Notes under the pieces: generated by a model | The model's input: the letters and a program-made list of their open reading frames with translations, nothing else | Databases searched by the model: none | What the model was told of the DNA's origin: nothing | Origin: Filosporella fistucella | Taxonomy: Eukaryota; Ascomycota; Leotiomycetes; Helotiales | Length of the DNA stretch: 64,000 bases | Reading direction: 5' to 3' | Assembly (NCBI GenBank): GCA_030077755.1 | Contig: JAQJZZ010000005.1 | Location: forward strand, 1,612,001 to 1,676,000 | Shown here: in pieces, positions 11,532-23,376 of the stretch | Layout: each line of letters starts with the position of its first letter | Numbering within the stretch: the first letter of the stretch is position 1 | Program-made: the position numbers and the translations under genes

Positions 11532-12713
11532 ATGTCTGCCCCAGCTGTCTTGCGGCACGTCCACCTACCGGATGTAGCACCCTTTGCGATCGCACAATCG
11601 CTTCAAAACCATCTTGCTTCTCAATTCCTCTCCCATAAAGCTATTGTCTCTTCACGATCCCCGCCTTCTCCTCTCCCACGAGCACCATTTCCAACCATTC
11701 TCACTTTCGCCCCTTCACCTGTATATACAACAGGTCGTCGCGAACATGAAAATCTCTCGCAAGAACAGCTGAATATTCTCACCGAAACGCTCATTCCCCT
11801 TCAACCATCTTCCTCAAATCCAAAATGCTTGCCAGAACGAGCAGAAGTAGTAGCCACCCTTCGGGGAGGCCAAACGACTTTCCATGGACCAGGCCAATTG
11901 GTCGTCTATCCTATCCTTGATCTGCGGCAGACCTACCCAATCTTTCCTAAAGGAATCTCGCCCCGCTGCTATGTTCACTTGCTCGAACAAACTACAATTA
12001 ATACGCTTCATAAATGGGGACTGAAAGGCATAAGAACAGAAAATCCAGGTGTATGGCAAGAAGATGGAGAAAAGAAAGTTGCAGCTTTAGGTGTACATCT
12101 GCGGAGGAATATCACCAGTTATGGCGTGGGATTGAATGTCGTTACGGATTTGAGATGGTTCGATCGCATAACTGCTTGTGGCCTGGAAGGGAAAAGTGTG
12201 ACGAGCATGTTGCAAATGGGGGCTGATAAAGCGATGTGGGGTACTCACACCAAGAGGCTGAAGCGTTGGGAGAAAAAGAAGATTCTGGGTGAAGACTACT
12301 CATCGATTGGTGCTGGGAAATCAGTCATCACCGGGGAGTATGTATCTTTGGATAGTTCTCATGCGGAAGCTGTAGAGTCACAAAGGGTGAAAGAGGGTGA
12401 AATAGAGGGGCACTTAGACATTCCAAAAGATCCTGTTGCCGCGAGGGTCAGGCTAAAACCAGGCACAGTGGCGAGGGTATGGGTAACCGAGTTTGCGAAA
12501 GGACTATATGGTGAAGAATATGAAAATGTGTTGGAAAAAATCAGGGTCACAGACCTAGTCAGAGGCGAAGACGGTTTCCAAGAAGTACAGGACCTCTACG
12601 GAGACGCCAACATACACAATTTAGAAAAGAGTCGGGAAATGAGGACGAGATCTCTATTAGGAAACATGGAAGATCCCAGGGATGCCTTGCAGATAAGACG
12701 TGTGCGTAAGTAA
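11532..12713 (+). CDS. LIP2: Lipoate-protein octanoyltransferase
   Basis: Mitochondrial enzyme that moves the octanoyl group from acyl carrier protein to the lipoyl domains of pyruvate and 2-oxoglutarate dehydrogenases and the glycine cleavage H protein, the first step of lipoate synthesis. Single exon, 393 aa from the ATG at 11532 (an ATG seven codons upstream is possible). The LipB family signature RGGQTTFHGPGQLVVYPI is intact, as is the catalytic Cys/Lys segment ITACGLEGKSVTSM. It is longer than the bacterial enzyme (about 210 aa) because of an insertion between about residues 240 and 300 and a C-terminal extension, as seen in other filamentous fungi. The neighbouring genes are housekeeping and not linked in pathway. 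Confidence 0.93.
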   Translation: MSAPAVLRHVHLPDVAPFAIAQSLQNHLASQFLSHKAIVSSRSPPSPLPRAPFPTILTFAPSPVYTTGRREHENLSQEQLNILTETLIPLQPSSSNPKCLPERAEVVATLRGGQTTFHGPGQLVVYPILDLRQTYPIFPKGISPRCYVHLLEQTTINTLHKWGLKGIRTENPGVWQEDGEKKVAALGVHLRRNITSYGVGLNVVTDLRWFDRITACGLEGKSVTSMLQMGADKAMWGTHTKRLKRWEKKKILGEDYSSIGAGKSVITGEYVSLDSSHAEAVESQRVKEGEIEGHLDIPKDPVAARVRLKPGTVARVWVTEFAKGLYGEEYENVLEKIRVTDLVRGEDGFQEVQDLYGDANIHNLEKSREMRTRSLLGNMEDPRDALQIRRVRK

Positions 12714-14179
12714 ACTCTAATGAAGACAGCCAAAAATCTTGAAAAGTTCGCCAACCAGGATGTGATTCTTTCTGAAAACGGGTATCTTGTTAAAGCAAAG
12801 GAGAATATAATCCGTCCCCAAAATAGCAGAAGTATAAGGGATAAGGAAGTACACCATCTCATATGTATCAGTTCATGTTTACCTAGTTGTCAGTGCTTGA
12901 AAACAATCAAATAGCTGCCATGTAGATTGAAAACTATATCCCATTAAAATCGTATCGGCTTTGACGACTTGAGCTACTCTCAAATTCTTCATCTCCTCAT
13001 TCATCCATCCGAGGGCCTCCATCGAGTCTTGCTAATCATCCACAATAACCTCCGATCTGCCTACAACCATTACATCCCCATCTCGCCTCCGGGAAGAAAG
13101 AGGCTAAAACCCCTCAGTCATTCCACAACCTCCTACCAAGAAGTATTCAGAGCTACTTCCTCCACCACTTTCATCCAGCAGATCCACATGAAACCAACAG
13201 CAGCGTAATCGCATACGCAATAACAGGTGCCACACAACCCAACCGAGTGAGTGAAAAAGAATTTGCTCCGGAAAATGGAAGAAAAAAGCCGCAGAGGATA
13301 CGTGCGTAAGAGACCAGCCCCCTTTTAAAACTGGGAGGTGAAAGAAGAAGCGAGTAGAGACTCCATATCCGAAAAGAAGAGAAGGATTGCAGTAAGAGAA
13401 CGTGGTATATCCTGCACGTGGAAAACAAATGCCTAACGCCTTCGTGGGTATGGAGATAGTATGTTGTAGTGAAATAAACCAAAGTATATGCAAGGGAAGA
13501 GATGAATCAATAGATAGGGCACACATCGGCGGTATTCCATCTGATAAAGCCACAAACATTAAGCTCAAGATAGATACGAGAAGCCACGATAGCATTATGT
13601 AGAATTGAATAGAATCAAATCCATTCACCTCATTCACCAATATACGATACGAGGTACAGCTGCATAGACGACAGATCTCAACAAAAAAAAACAGCCTTCC
13701 AAAAGCCAGGCAAGCTAGTGAAGAGAAGAGGCTAACGAGCAGCCCGATTCATGAATAATCAAAGGGAAGATAACGCCCGCTCCGGTTTTCATTCGCTGCC
13801 CCTGCTTGCTAAAACACGCTGAGAATTGTAGAGTAATGTAAGGCGAGATAGGTGGCCCATGTAGTAAAGTGAATATCAACGGATGGAAAATGTGGAAAAA
13901 CGCCTAAAAGCCAACACCAACAAGCTTCATTCTCAATATCATCCGCCACTGTATATGTGTCCATAGACGGAGTACCTGGGCTCTCCAAGATGTTTCTCCG
14001 TTTGGTTCTGGTAATGCAAAGTCTGAATCTGGTCTGTTCTCTGTTCATGATGTGCCCAATTTATGCAATTCGTAATTCATTTCTCATGTGCAAAATTCTC
14101 CGTCTGGTCTCCCGCTCCCATTACTTCGTCTTCCCTTAACCTTTACTATCCTGCCCGAGGTGACCTTATTCCCCGGGCG
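12714..14179. other. Gene-free gap between convergent genes
   Basis: About 1.5 kb between the 3' ends of the octanoyltransferase and the otubain-like gene. Only short overlapping frames without family features occur. Probably 3' UTRs and spacer. Confidence 0.5.
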
Positions 14180-16093
14180 TCAACTCGATCGTTTTCTTCC
14201 CGCTGGCGGGTCCTCGGATTCCGGCGTCCACTCTTCCGGTTGGAAGTGTGGATTGTTGTAGTGAGCCACATTGTAGTGGCTATTCTTGAACGTTGATGTC
14301 TGAAACATCACTGGTTCTTGCAAACCGGCTGCGGCTTCCCACTCGTATTTACTCGGACGGAAGCTAGAGGCTGAACTGGGAGACGAGATTTCCGAGGCCA
14401 GGGACGTATGGGCCGACATGGAGGGATGCGAGGAGAGTGAAGGTCGGTGTGGTGATGGCAAATGTGTGTGTATTGGGAGTTGGGTTGTGACTGGCGGAAA
14501 GGAGGGGTGGGGCGAAGAAAGGGTTGACGAGGTTAGCGAGGATGGGGGCGGCGGTTGGGCGGGAAAACTCGCCGGAAGCGCGTTGGCAGATGCTGTGACC
14601 GAAGAAGCGCCTGGAGAAACTGGTGATACTGATGCGGATATCGGAGCTTGTGCGTATGTCTGATCGAGTGGTGTCTGGAAAGTTGAAGGAAATCCGTTGT
14701 GAGACGCAGGTAATGAAAGGCCAGGGAAGCATGAGATGAGCGACATATCAGGCGAATAAAAATCGCCACCCATTGCAGAAGGGTTGGTTTGAATCGGATG
14801 TTGTTGAGTGAAATTTGTAGCACGGTTTACTTGGATGCTAGTCCTTCGGGGAGCCTCTTGAGGCTGATCTTTGTAGAGAATATCGTAGTGACTTGGACGA
14901 TACAGAAGGTGAATCATGGGTCCTCCAGGGTTGGTAGGTACGCCATTAGCATCTTCTGTTTGGAATACGTGGCTATTTGCTTGTGATCCTTCACTTCGAT
15001 CGAGATAGACAATTTCAACTGCAAAGCCAATTGGCTTGAGAAGAACATCGATGAGCAATGTCATGCCCAGGTGATCGATTTCCTGATTGACCGGTTCAAT
15101 CCATGTCTTGGTATACCCATCAACTCCTAGGTCGTCAGGAATAAAGCCTTGATATGAAGCTGGATTTCCTTTCAGCCAGGAGCTTGCCAGTAATCGACAG
15201 TGATAGACAATCGAGTCAGAAGTTTCCTTGTTGTTGAATCGCTGCCGTAATAATTCCTGCGCTTGTGAAGGTGACGATTGCACCACTTCCGCCAGCTCCT
15301 TCAGCAGACCAATGGTTTCTTCTACCATGTCCTCGAACAGCCATGACTGGAATCCTCCAACGGTTGTGAGCAGGTTGTTCAGCGAAGTCATTCGGGTGAC
15401 TTCCTCGTCCAATTGGGCCTTGTTTTGCAGTCGCAGTAGAGTCTCAAAGTAGCTAAATGCGGCCGCTGTAGACAATTAGCACACGCACTCGTATATCAAT
15501 CTGCAAAAGAGAGAGAGGGCAGTTGTTTTGCGGTTGAACGTTGTGAGCGTGCGACCTACCCCGCCATCCACAGTTTCCATCCCCCAATATTGGTCGGTAA
15601 TGCGAATACTTCTGCGGAAGAGCCTTGCAGAGGTCAGCGTAAGGTAGCCTGGATGGGGGTTTGCAGATATACATACAGCAGTCTTCGCAACATATATTGG
15701 ATCTGCCTTTGCGTACTCTTCGGTGATTGCCATACTACTCTTCTTCTCCCCCACCAAAGCACCCTGCAGTTGGATTAGCATTGATCACATCTCACCTCCA
15801 CAATTGTCGCATACCTCTAAAACGGGCTGAAAGTCCCTCGCCAGAGCCTCTTGGGCATCCAGATCGTTGCTGGACATCTTGTAGTCGTGCGGCGATCTCG
15901 AGTTGTTGTGGGTAAAGTTGAGTACTCCACCAGCTGGAGCGACAGGACTGAATATTGGGTCTCGAAACACAGTAGGACCTCCACTGTCCACCACGGCAGT
16001 ACCCGGAGCTTGAAATTCAGCAAAGTCGGGAATGGGAACATTCACTCCATACGAAGAGAAGGGAGAAAAAGGAGTGGGCTGTGGCTGGAACAT
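14180..16093 (-). CDS. Otubain-type ubiquitin thioesterase with long disordered tail
   Basis: OTU-fold cysteine protease removing ubiquitin (OTUB1-like). Exons 16093-15815, 15763-15677, 15623-15560 and 15465-14180 give 571 aa. Three introns break the catalytic region, and splicing yields YRPILGDGNCGWRAAAFSYFE-like sequence across exons 3 and 4. The catalytic Asp and Cys are near residues 137 and 140. The catalytic His lies in the later segment IHLLYRPSHYDILY. Exon 1 encodes about 90 residues upstream of the core (FQPQPTPF...). The last 190 residues are rich in Pro, Ser and Thr, look disordered and are unusual compared with animal OTUB1 of about 270 aa. Likely acts in cytosol or nucleus. The long upstream gap suggests a long leader or complex regulation. 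Confidence 0.9.
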
Positions 16094-19000
16094 GCCTCCT
16101 TCTGGTCGTGAATGAGGATTAATATGTTCCTGCTCAGCGGTGTTGGATCTGTCGTCGAGCTCTTTCTAGACGACAAGCGATTTCGCTGTGCAGTGCAGCA
16201 CAGTCAGTCGAACACTGACGGGACTATACTGTATAGTACAGTGCAGGCTGTTTTGCCGTACAAATTCGGCGAGAACACCAAACCAAACCAGACCAGACCG
16301 AACCAGACCAGCGAGCAGAGCGCACCTTTCCCTTCCGTTCTGTTCTTTCTTTTCTGCTGAGTACCTTTTTCTTCGACAACTTTTTTTCCGTCCTTCGTCT
16401 AATTGATGTCGCACACGAAGAAGCAAGACCAGAATGATCCCAGGCCAATCACCCGAAGCCTTCCTAGCTAATGTTGGATTCAGGACCGACCGCAAAGTAT
16501 AATTTTCATGAACCTCGCAGCTCTGGTGGGACAATGCTGCGAAATATGGGTGATGGATGAACGACAGAAACTAAAACTGAGACCAGCCGCTTCATGTGAT
16601 GTGTTGTTGGACGTGGTCAGGTTGCTGACTCGCACACTTCTCGAGTACCTTCTCACACTGCTGCTGCTGCTACTTCGTACCTCCTGTGGCTCTGCTTCTG
16701 GCTTTGGCTGTCGACGGATCAGGATTAAGATATGAGGGACTGGACTGGACCGGGCACACTTGTTGTTGTGTTGATGCCACTACTGCTCGCTGCTTGCTTG
16801 CTTGTACCAGCGGCAGGAACAGGTAGGTAGCTTCTTGCTACTGTACCTTCAAACTGTTGACTGGGGAGATCTCCCCCTTGTACATCGGCGATTCGCGCAG
16901 CCCGCAACGCAGGAAATAATCAGACAGACGTACAGATACGTCCTGCACCCAGCAGCAATTCAATTCAGCCTGGAACCAAAAAGTACACGCAAAACTCAGA
17001 TCGGGTACGAAAGTCGGAGTCCTTTCGCCGTTGAAGTATCCTAACCCGTGGCTGGAAGTATTGGAAAGTATCAAAAGTATCTCGCAAGTCCAACTCAAAG
17101 TCAGGTCAGATTTGGGCCTCGCTCGTTCGTCTCCTGCACCGTTGAGATTGTTGTCAATGTTGCTTTCACTTACCCCACTCTTCTGCATCCTTCCGTGACA
17201 AAAGCCACTATGTTCGTCTCTTCCGATGTGTGGGTGGTCGGAGTTCACGATTTTCCCATGGTAATTGTGTCGACAGACTGTACGGCCCCGAAAGGAACGG
17301 GGTTCAGAAGTACACAGACCAAGATGGTGATACAAGCCAGGTACAAGATATTTCATTCGGTACTTCAACATCGGCTTGAAGAGATCAGAGACGGGTCAGA
17401 GTACACCCGGCATGAGAGGAAAAGGGGGCAAAGTCTGCTCCGGTCTCTTCTCCGGTGCAGAATCCAACAAGTTGTTAGGATCAGGTCAGCCACGACCAAA
17501 GTGTCAATCTATCTTCATTCCGCAGCATGTTGGAAATGATTTCTGCCCATGCAACAGAGGTTTGATCATCTCGAGGCAAGACAGGTGTACAATTGGGCAC
17601 ACCTTCCGCGAAGCTCCTGCCGAGGGAAGCTCTGTCTTCTGTCCAGTAATGCCTTCATGAACACTCGGACATCTCAGAGACATGCTTCCACACACGATGT
17701 TTCCATCTGTCCTATCTGAAGACGCCGCATCACTCCTCCTTCTATCAGCCCAGCAGCCTGCTATCCAATAATATCCACGAGCCCTATTTCCCGCGCGCTT
17801 GCAGGCGTCAATTTTCCCCAATATTTTGCTGAAGGTTTCCAATTGCTGCACGGCCTATTGATATATCACATTTGAGAAGCTGAGAGACATCCACTACATT
17901 CTTCTTTGGGGGTCAAAAGTCATGATGCCGCCCTCCCTGGAGCACAAATACGACACTACAGCACATGAAGGATTCTCTGAGCAGGGCAAGAGAGGGTAAC
18001 ATCATTGGGCACCCCTAAAGTGTGTGTATTCGGATTGCAGCATTAATCGATCAGGAGGTGATTCTCATCGGTGGTGCGTGAGAGCAGCGGATGGCTGCAG
18101 CAGGCGATGAGACCTGCCTCCTTCCCCTCACTCTTTACCAAAAGCTGGGAATCTGCTACACTCTCATATCTCGTACGTCGGATACGATTATGCTCGCCAG
18201 TCAGTGATCCGCAAAAGGAAGATATGAGAGTGGTTATATAGCTGCAGCGCCCACCGGCATTCACATATTTGCTCAGTTATCACATCTGAAAAGCGTGGGA
18301 GAAAGAGGTGATCCTCTTGACCAGCTCACCAAACATCATGGTCTGCCACCAATCCGCTGGAAGTTGTTGCCAAAAGGCCGAGGAGTGCTGGGAAATGGCA
18401 TGGAAGTGACACAAAAACCCCTCCACACCCAGCAACCAGCCTTTGCCTATTGGGCAACATGCTTCCCCTCCTCCCGGCCCGGCAAGCCTGCGATGCATGC
18501 TCGCAGGATCACACCAACCACCTTGATGAACATGCCCCAGGATAGCTGCAACAGAGCTCTGCAGCCCCCGCCCCAGCAATCGCCAACGCCAACTTCTTGC
18601 TCGTCATGCAGAGTGTGTAGTGGAGGGGCCACTTGAATTTCCAATATTCTGGCTCAGGCCATCGGCGAGTGAAGGAGAATTGGACGCCGGAACTTGGAGA
18701 AATTGATAAGTAATTTAAATGGCTGTTGGAGGATGTTGATTTTGATATCGACTTGCCGAGTGTCAATACCGTGTTAGCAACCTATCTGGCTGGACATGGC
18801 CTGGAGGTGCAGTGCAGTTAGAGGTACAGTAGATTTTTAGGTGATTGTGGTGGGATGTTGGGCCTCCTCACTCGAAATCTCCAGTGCACAGTCACTGTCT
18901 TGGCCCCACAATGTCGGTTCTGGTAGAGTACTTACGAGGACTGTTAGTGCTCTGCAGCGCTGTTTGGCAGTTTGGAACAGCGCTCCACCCACTACCACCC

Positions 19001-19835
19001 ACCAGGCCAACCTGGCAAGCTTCCTGCGGGAGCGGCAGACTCCCGTGTCGTCCAGCATTATTTTTGCGGTCGGAACACCAGAAAAGCATGGCAGCACCAC
19101 AGAAATATCGACGTGGAAGCGAGCCGCGGTTGTATTTTTGTCTCCCCGGATAGTAAAATAATATTGGGGAATATATGTCAAGCACACACAGAGAAGGTGG
19201 ACGCGGGGAAATCTGTCTCCTCAGACAATGTTTAAGGGCTGCACGGAATGCTTGTGCGAGGGAAATGTACGCGGAGAAATGTTGGTCGATGCGTGAAGGG
19301 TTCAGGCCAGATGAAAATTTCTGTCGCTATGCAAGCAAGCTTCAAGCACTGCTGCAGTGTTTGGTGCGGTGAGAAGAAAAGGCACTGCGATCCACGAGCC
19401 AAAGTCACCTCGACAGGGCATATACTTACCGATCGCAACATCACGACCAACGAGCATCACTTTGTCAGCAGCGCGGGAAGGGCCAGGACATCAGTCAGAA
19501 ACACACTGTGAATTTGTATATCCATTATTGCCAATCAACGCCATTGCTAAATTTAATGCTGCACCTGAGGGATAATACTTCGACTGCCCGCTGCATCGCC
19601 TGCAAAAGCGAGGGAAATCCCCCAATGGTAAAGGTCACCCAGACTCCTTCTCCGATGCACGTATGCGTGAGCGATATCGCAACTTTTTGTCTCGCTAGGA
19701 GGCAACCACCTTCCTGACGTTTCATACCATTCATTCATCATGCTTCGTTGCGTGTGACCACGATTCTTCATCCATTGCTTCTTCTGTCCACTAGTTGTTT
19801 CTCTGGTGCATTTTGAGATGTAGGAGGCGGACACC
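16094..19835. other. Unusually long gene-free region upstream of the otubain-like gene
   Basis: About 3.7 kb inside an otherwise dense housekeeping block. I find only short overlapping frames on both strands. It contains low-complexity accaaaccaaaccagacc-type repeats (16270-16312), a 15-base odd palindrome actatactgtatagt at 16223-16237, and pyrimidine-rich runs around 16,330-16,400. It may hold the otubain promoter with a long 5' leader, or a non-coding transcript. Confidence 0.5.
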
Positions 19836-21405
19836 TTAGGTATTCAGACCTCCTCTCTTTTTACCGAACCTTCCTCTGTTTCCTCCCCAAGCTTGTCCCC
19901 TGACACCTGGAATGCCCATGGGTGCGATAAGATTAACACCTTGATCATCTCCACTTTGCTGGACTTCTGGCATCTTGAAGCCTTCGCTGTCTGAAAAGAC
20001 GGTCAGATAGAGGGACTGGATAGCTGAGGTCCATTGGGACATGGCTTGTAATCGTTCAGCATCACTGTTGTCCTCTATCTCGACCGTACCATCTTTCTGA
20101 TTGATTTTGCCGTTTACTTTCTTGTCCACAATCAGGAATCCAAGAATATCTTGAACTTCAGCAGGAGATATTTTGAGAGCTTTGCCAATAAAGGCAAGGT
20201 TAAATCGGGTGTATGGCGCAATCAGCTTCAATACAGCCTTGGTTCGCATATTACGGGTAACTTCGTCAATATTCTCAGCGATGAAAGGATCGGCCAACAA
20301 GTCCCGGTTGTTGTTCAGGACCGATTCGTATTGGTGAATATCATCTCTTTGGTAGGCATCGACCAGCTCCGTCATAGCGGCGATTCTAGGATCACTTTTG
20401 TAAGGCTTCGTCTCTTGAGACTCAAAAGGGTTGATGTCCGATTTCATCAGCATAGTCGTCAGGACGAGATATTTCAAAACCTGGATACGTTGGAGTGAGC
20501 CGGCCTCGTCATAATTCCGGAAGGATTCAAAGAAATCACTCTGAGCATCCTTCCAGTTTTCCTCGCTCATATGCATCTTGCCACCGCACTCTCGAATGAT
20601 TCCCATGATCTTTGGATGGGGTACAGCTGAGCGAACTTGTAAAGCTCGCTCGTACAGTCTCTTCAACTGCTTGTTGTTCTTCGTCTCCGCATACATCTGA
20701 ATCTCCAGGGCATAAATCTCCAAGGAGTATGTGCCCTTACTGGGATCTTCGGTGCCATCTTCTTTCTGGCAAGCTGCATGCAATTCTTTCAGCTTTTTTG
20801 TCACGGCTGTATAATCTTTCCGATCGAGAAATAGCTTCGCTAGTTTGATATTGGTCTTCAACCATAACCGCTCATTATTGGTACTTTGGAAAGACTGTAG
20901 AGTCTGTGAATAGAATTCCTCCATACATTTTCCAGCAGCTGGATCTTCAGATCCCTTCTCTATGTAATCGAGGATATTGTTGATGGACTTTTCGGAATAA
21001 TTGCGTGTCACAGCATTCTTGACATAGGTAAGAAGTTCGGTATAGTGTTCCACAGCCTGTTTCGTCAGCAGAGGTCAAATCAGAATAGCAAATGCCATGC
21101 CTTGTCGTATAGTCCCAGTTTGAATTCCAACTTTATCGCCTGCTTCAGGCCTTTGAATCCCCAATCGCCTTTCTCAGTCTCCAGCGCTGGAACCGCAAGG
21201 AATTCCTCAATAGCAGCCTCCGGATCTGACGCCTTCATTTGTTTTGCATTGTAGTATTTGTTCTCGATATCAACGTCACCAGTCTCCTCGTCATCGTCTT
21301 CCTCGTACTCAAAATCATAACTGAAGATGTTAGAGGTGAATTGATTGTGTGGAGCTTCACATACCCCTCTTGGTCCGAATCTTGCATGAAATCATCGTCA
21401 GACAT
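19836..21405 (-). CDS. csn2: COP9 signalosome subunit 2
   Basis: Scaffold subunit of the COP9 signalosome, the complex that removes Nedd8 from cullins. Exons 21405-21365, 21320-21101 and 21056-19836 give 493 aa. The N-terminus MSDDDFMQDSDQEGYDFEYE is the acidic start typical of the family. TPR-like helices follow (SYSLEIYALEIQ-type region), then a PCI domain (APYTRFNLAFIGKALKISPAEVQ) and a Gly/Arg-rich tail (RGQAWGGNRGRFGKKRGG). The second intron (21057-21100) starts with GC rather than GT: the exon ends AAG, the intron begins GCATGG, has a CTGAC branch site and ends ACAG. Removing it gives LYDKAVEHYTELL, as expected for the family. Head-to-head with cwc25. Confidence 0.96.
21057..21100 (-). 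other. GC-AG intron in csn2
   Basis: 44 nt intron with donor GCATGG, branch-like GCTGAC and acceptor ACAG. No GT donor nearby restores the conserved reading frame. Confidence 0.85.
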
Positions 21406-21819
21406 TATTGCGGCTCGCGTTGTGCTTCCGTTGCAATAGAGATAGGATATAGTTTGTCGTATGGAGATCTGGGAGTGCTAGGCCCCTTGTGATGTCTGTC
21501 AACTGTGTTTGAATTGAAATCTTGATGAGGTTGCGCTTGGAAGGCTGCGTTGCCTGGAGCTCTGAAATAAAGCTAATCTATTGGTTGTCGCTAACCTTAA
21601 AATTTAGTGCCGAATCCGTGGTGGCCTTGCCTTGTCTAAAAACAAACTTGGAAGGCTGTGATCAACAACTTCAAACTTCAACCACGACTCGTAATCACCG
21701 CCTACACGCCGTATTCCTATATAGCGTGCGAGACGTCGAGTAGGAGTAAAAAGGCGCAAGACTAGGAATACTCGAACACAAAATCTCCGTTCTACTTTGC
21801 TGCAAACACAACCGTCAAG
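21406..21819. promoter_or_regulatory. Divergent promoter of csn2 and cwc25
   Basis: 414 bases between two start codons pointing away from each other, so both genes must use promoters here. No specific site recognised. Confidence 0.5.
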
Positions 21820-23376
21820 ATGGGTGGCGATCTCAACTTGAAGAAATCATGGCATCCCGTGCTCATGAGCAACCAGAGGAAGGTGTGGGAGGAAGAGAAG
21901 AAAGCACTCGATGAGAGAAAGAAAACCGATCAGCGGATTAAGGAGCTCAAGGAGGAGCGGGCAAAGGAGGAGATCCAAGCCAAACTCGAGGCCGCAGGCA
22001 GTCGAAAACGCGTTGATCGTGTGGACTGGATGTATCAAGGACCATCAAGTGGGCAGGCAGGGACTACAGAAGAAATGGAAGGCTATTTGCTCGGGAAACG
22101 ACGAATTGATGGTTTAATTAAGGGCACCGAACACAAGAAGCTGGAGAAGCAGGCTACGGAGGACAGCTTCATGGCTTTGCAACACGCAAACACTCTACGA
22201 GATACGGCTGCAAAAGTTAGAGATGATCCAATGTTGGCGATTAAGAGACAGGAACAAGCTGCATATGAAGCTATGATGAATGATCCTATCAAGCGGAGGC
22301 AATTATTGGCTCTTGCAGGTCAAGGAGAGGAGAAGAAGGAGAAGAAAGAGAAGAAGCACAGAAAGCATCGTCATAGACATCGGGACGATGACTCAGAGGA
22401 TGAGCGAAGACATAAACGCCGACGAAGAGATGATGATGGACATAGGAGCAGAGAGCATCGGAGGCGCCGATCGGTTTCCCCAGATGATCGTGTGAAGACT
22501 GAGGATCGTGGACGAGACAGGTCTGATAGAGACAGAGATTACGAGCGCAGGGGGAGAAAAAACACCTCTTCTGTTGACTCAAGCTCGAGGTCCCCAGTTC
22601 GCCGTAAAGCTTCCCGATCCCCTGTTCGTAGGAAAGATAGGTCCGAAAAGCCTCGGTCGCCAGTCAGACGAAAAGACTCCAGATCTCCTACTCGCAGAAG
22701 AGACAGTTTTAGAAAATCACGATCACCAGTTCGACAGAGAGACCCTCGATCTCCTGTTCGCAGAAGAGATAGCTATGAGAAACCTCTCAGACGCTCTGCT
22801 TCTCCAGATCGTGGCAGAGCCCGTTCAGATAGGGATCGTAGCTATGATCGCAAGAAGAGGCGCAATACTTCGTCGGTCGATTCTAGATCTCCTTCCCCAA
22901 AGCGTGAACGCTATCCTGAACGCAAATTATCGCCACCGCGGAGGCGATCTCCCGATCGTCGAAAGTCTTTTCCTGCAAGCAGAGATGATCGAGGGTATAG
23001 GAATAATGGCACAAATGAACGAGGTAATGCCCGGTATGACAATCGTCAAAACAGAGACGGATTCGGTGGCAGAGATGACCGGAGACCCCCACCTGGAAGA
23101 GATGAGGCTCCGGACAACAAAGAGGCTGAGCGTCAACGGAAACTAGCTGAAATGCAGGAAGCTGCTTCCAGCCTGGACCTGGATCGAGAGAAGCGTCTAG
23201 CAGCACTCGAAGAACGAGAAAAGGCTGTTCGCGAGGCAGACGATAAAGCCAGGGCTCGATCGAAGTATGGAGACAAAGGAGATTTTATCAATGGTCTACA
23301 TCGGAAGGCTGGCGATATGGGTTTAGCGGATCGTATTGGAAGGGGCAGACAAGGTTTGGTGAGGGACGATGAATAG
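21820..23376 (+). CDS. cwc25: Pre-mRNA splicing factor CWC25
   Basis: Spliceosomal protein that joins after Prp2 action and promotes the first transesterification step. Single exon, 518 aa. The N-terminal CIR/CWC25 core is clear: [18 protein letters not shown], a Lys/Glu-rich helix, then [10 protein letters not shown] and EEYLLGKRR-like sequence ([12 protein letters not shown]). From about residue 170 onward the protein turns into Lys/His/Arg-rich and RS-type repeats ([21 protein letters not shown]), followed by a C-terminal helix ([21 protein letters not shown]) and [10 protein letters not shown]. The repeat region is much longer than in yeast Cwc25 (about 180 aa), as is normal for filamentous fungi. 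Likely nuclear and phosphorylated in the RS part. Confidence 0.95.
   Translation: MGGDLNLKKSWHPVLMSNQRKVWEEEKKALDERKKTDQRIKELKEERAKEEIQAKLEAAGSRKRVDRVDWMYQGPSSGQAGTTEEMEGYLLGKRRIDGLIKGTEHKKLEKQATEDSFMALQHANTLRDTAAKVRDDPMLAIKRQEQAAYEAMMNDPIKRRQLLALAGQGEEKKEKKEKKHRKHRHRHRDDDSEDERRHKRRRRDDDGHRSREHRRRRSVSPDDRVKTEDRGRDRSDRDRDYERRGRKNTSSVDSSSRSPVRRKASRSPVRRKDRSEKPRSPVRRKDSRSPTRRRDSFRKSRSPVRQRDPRSPVRRRDSYEKPLRRSASPDRGRARSDRDRSYDRKKRRNTSSVDSRSPSPKRERYPERKLSPPRRRSPDRRKSFPASRDDRGYRNNGTNERGNARYDNRQNRDGFGGRDDRRPPPGRDEAPDNKEAERQRKLAEMQEAASSLDLDREKRLAALEEREKAVREADDKARARSKYGDKGDFINGLHRKAGDMGLADRIGRGRQGLVRDDE

Noticed and set aside
14364..14823. Several ORFs over the otubain tail on both strands
   Set aside because: Shadows caused by the Pro/Ser-rich low-complexity coding sequence.
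22508..23146. 212-codon plus-strand ORF inside cwc25
   Set aside because: Shadow frame of the RS-repeat region.
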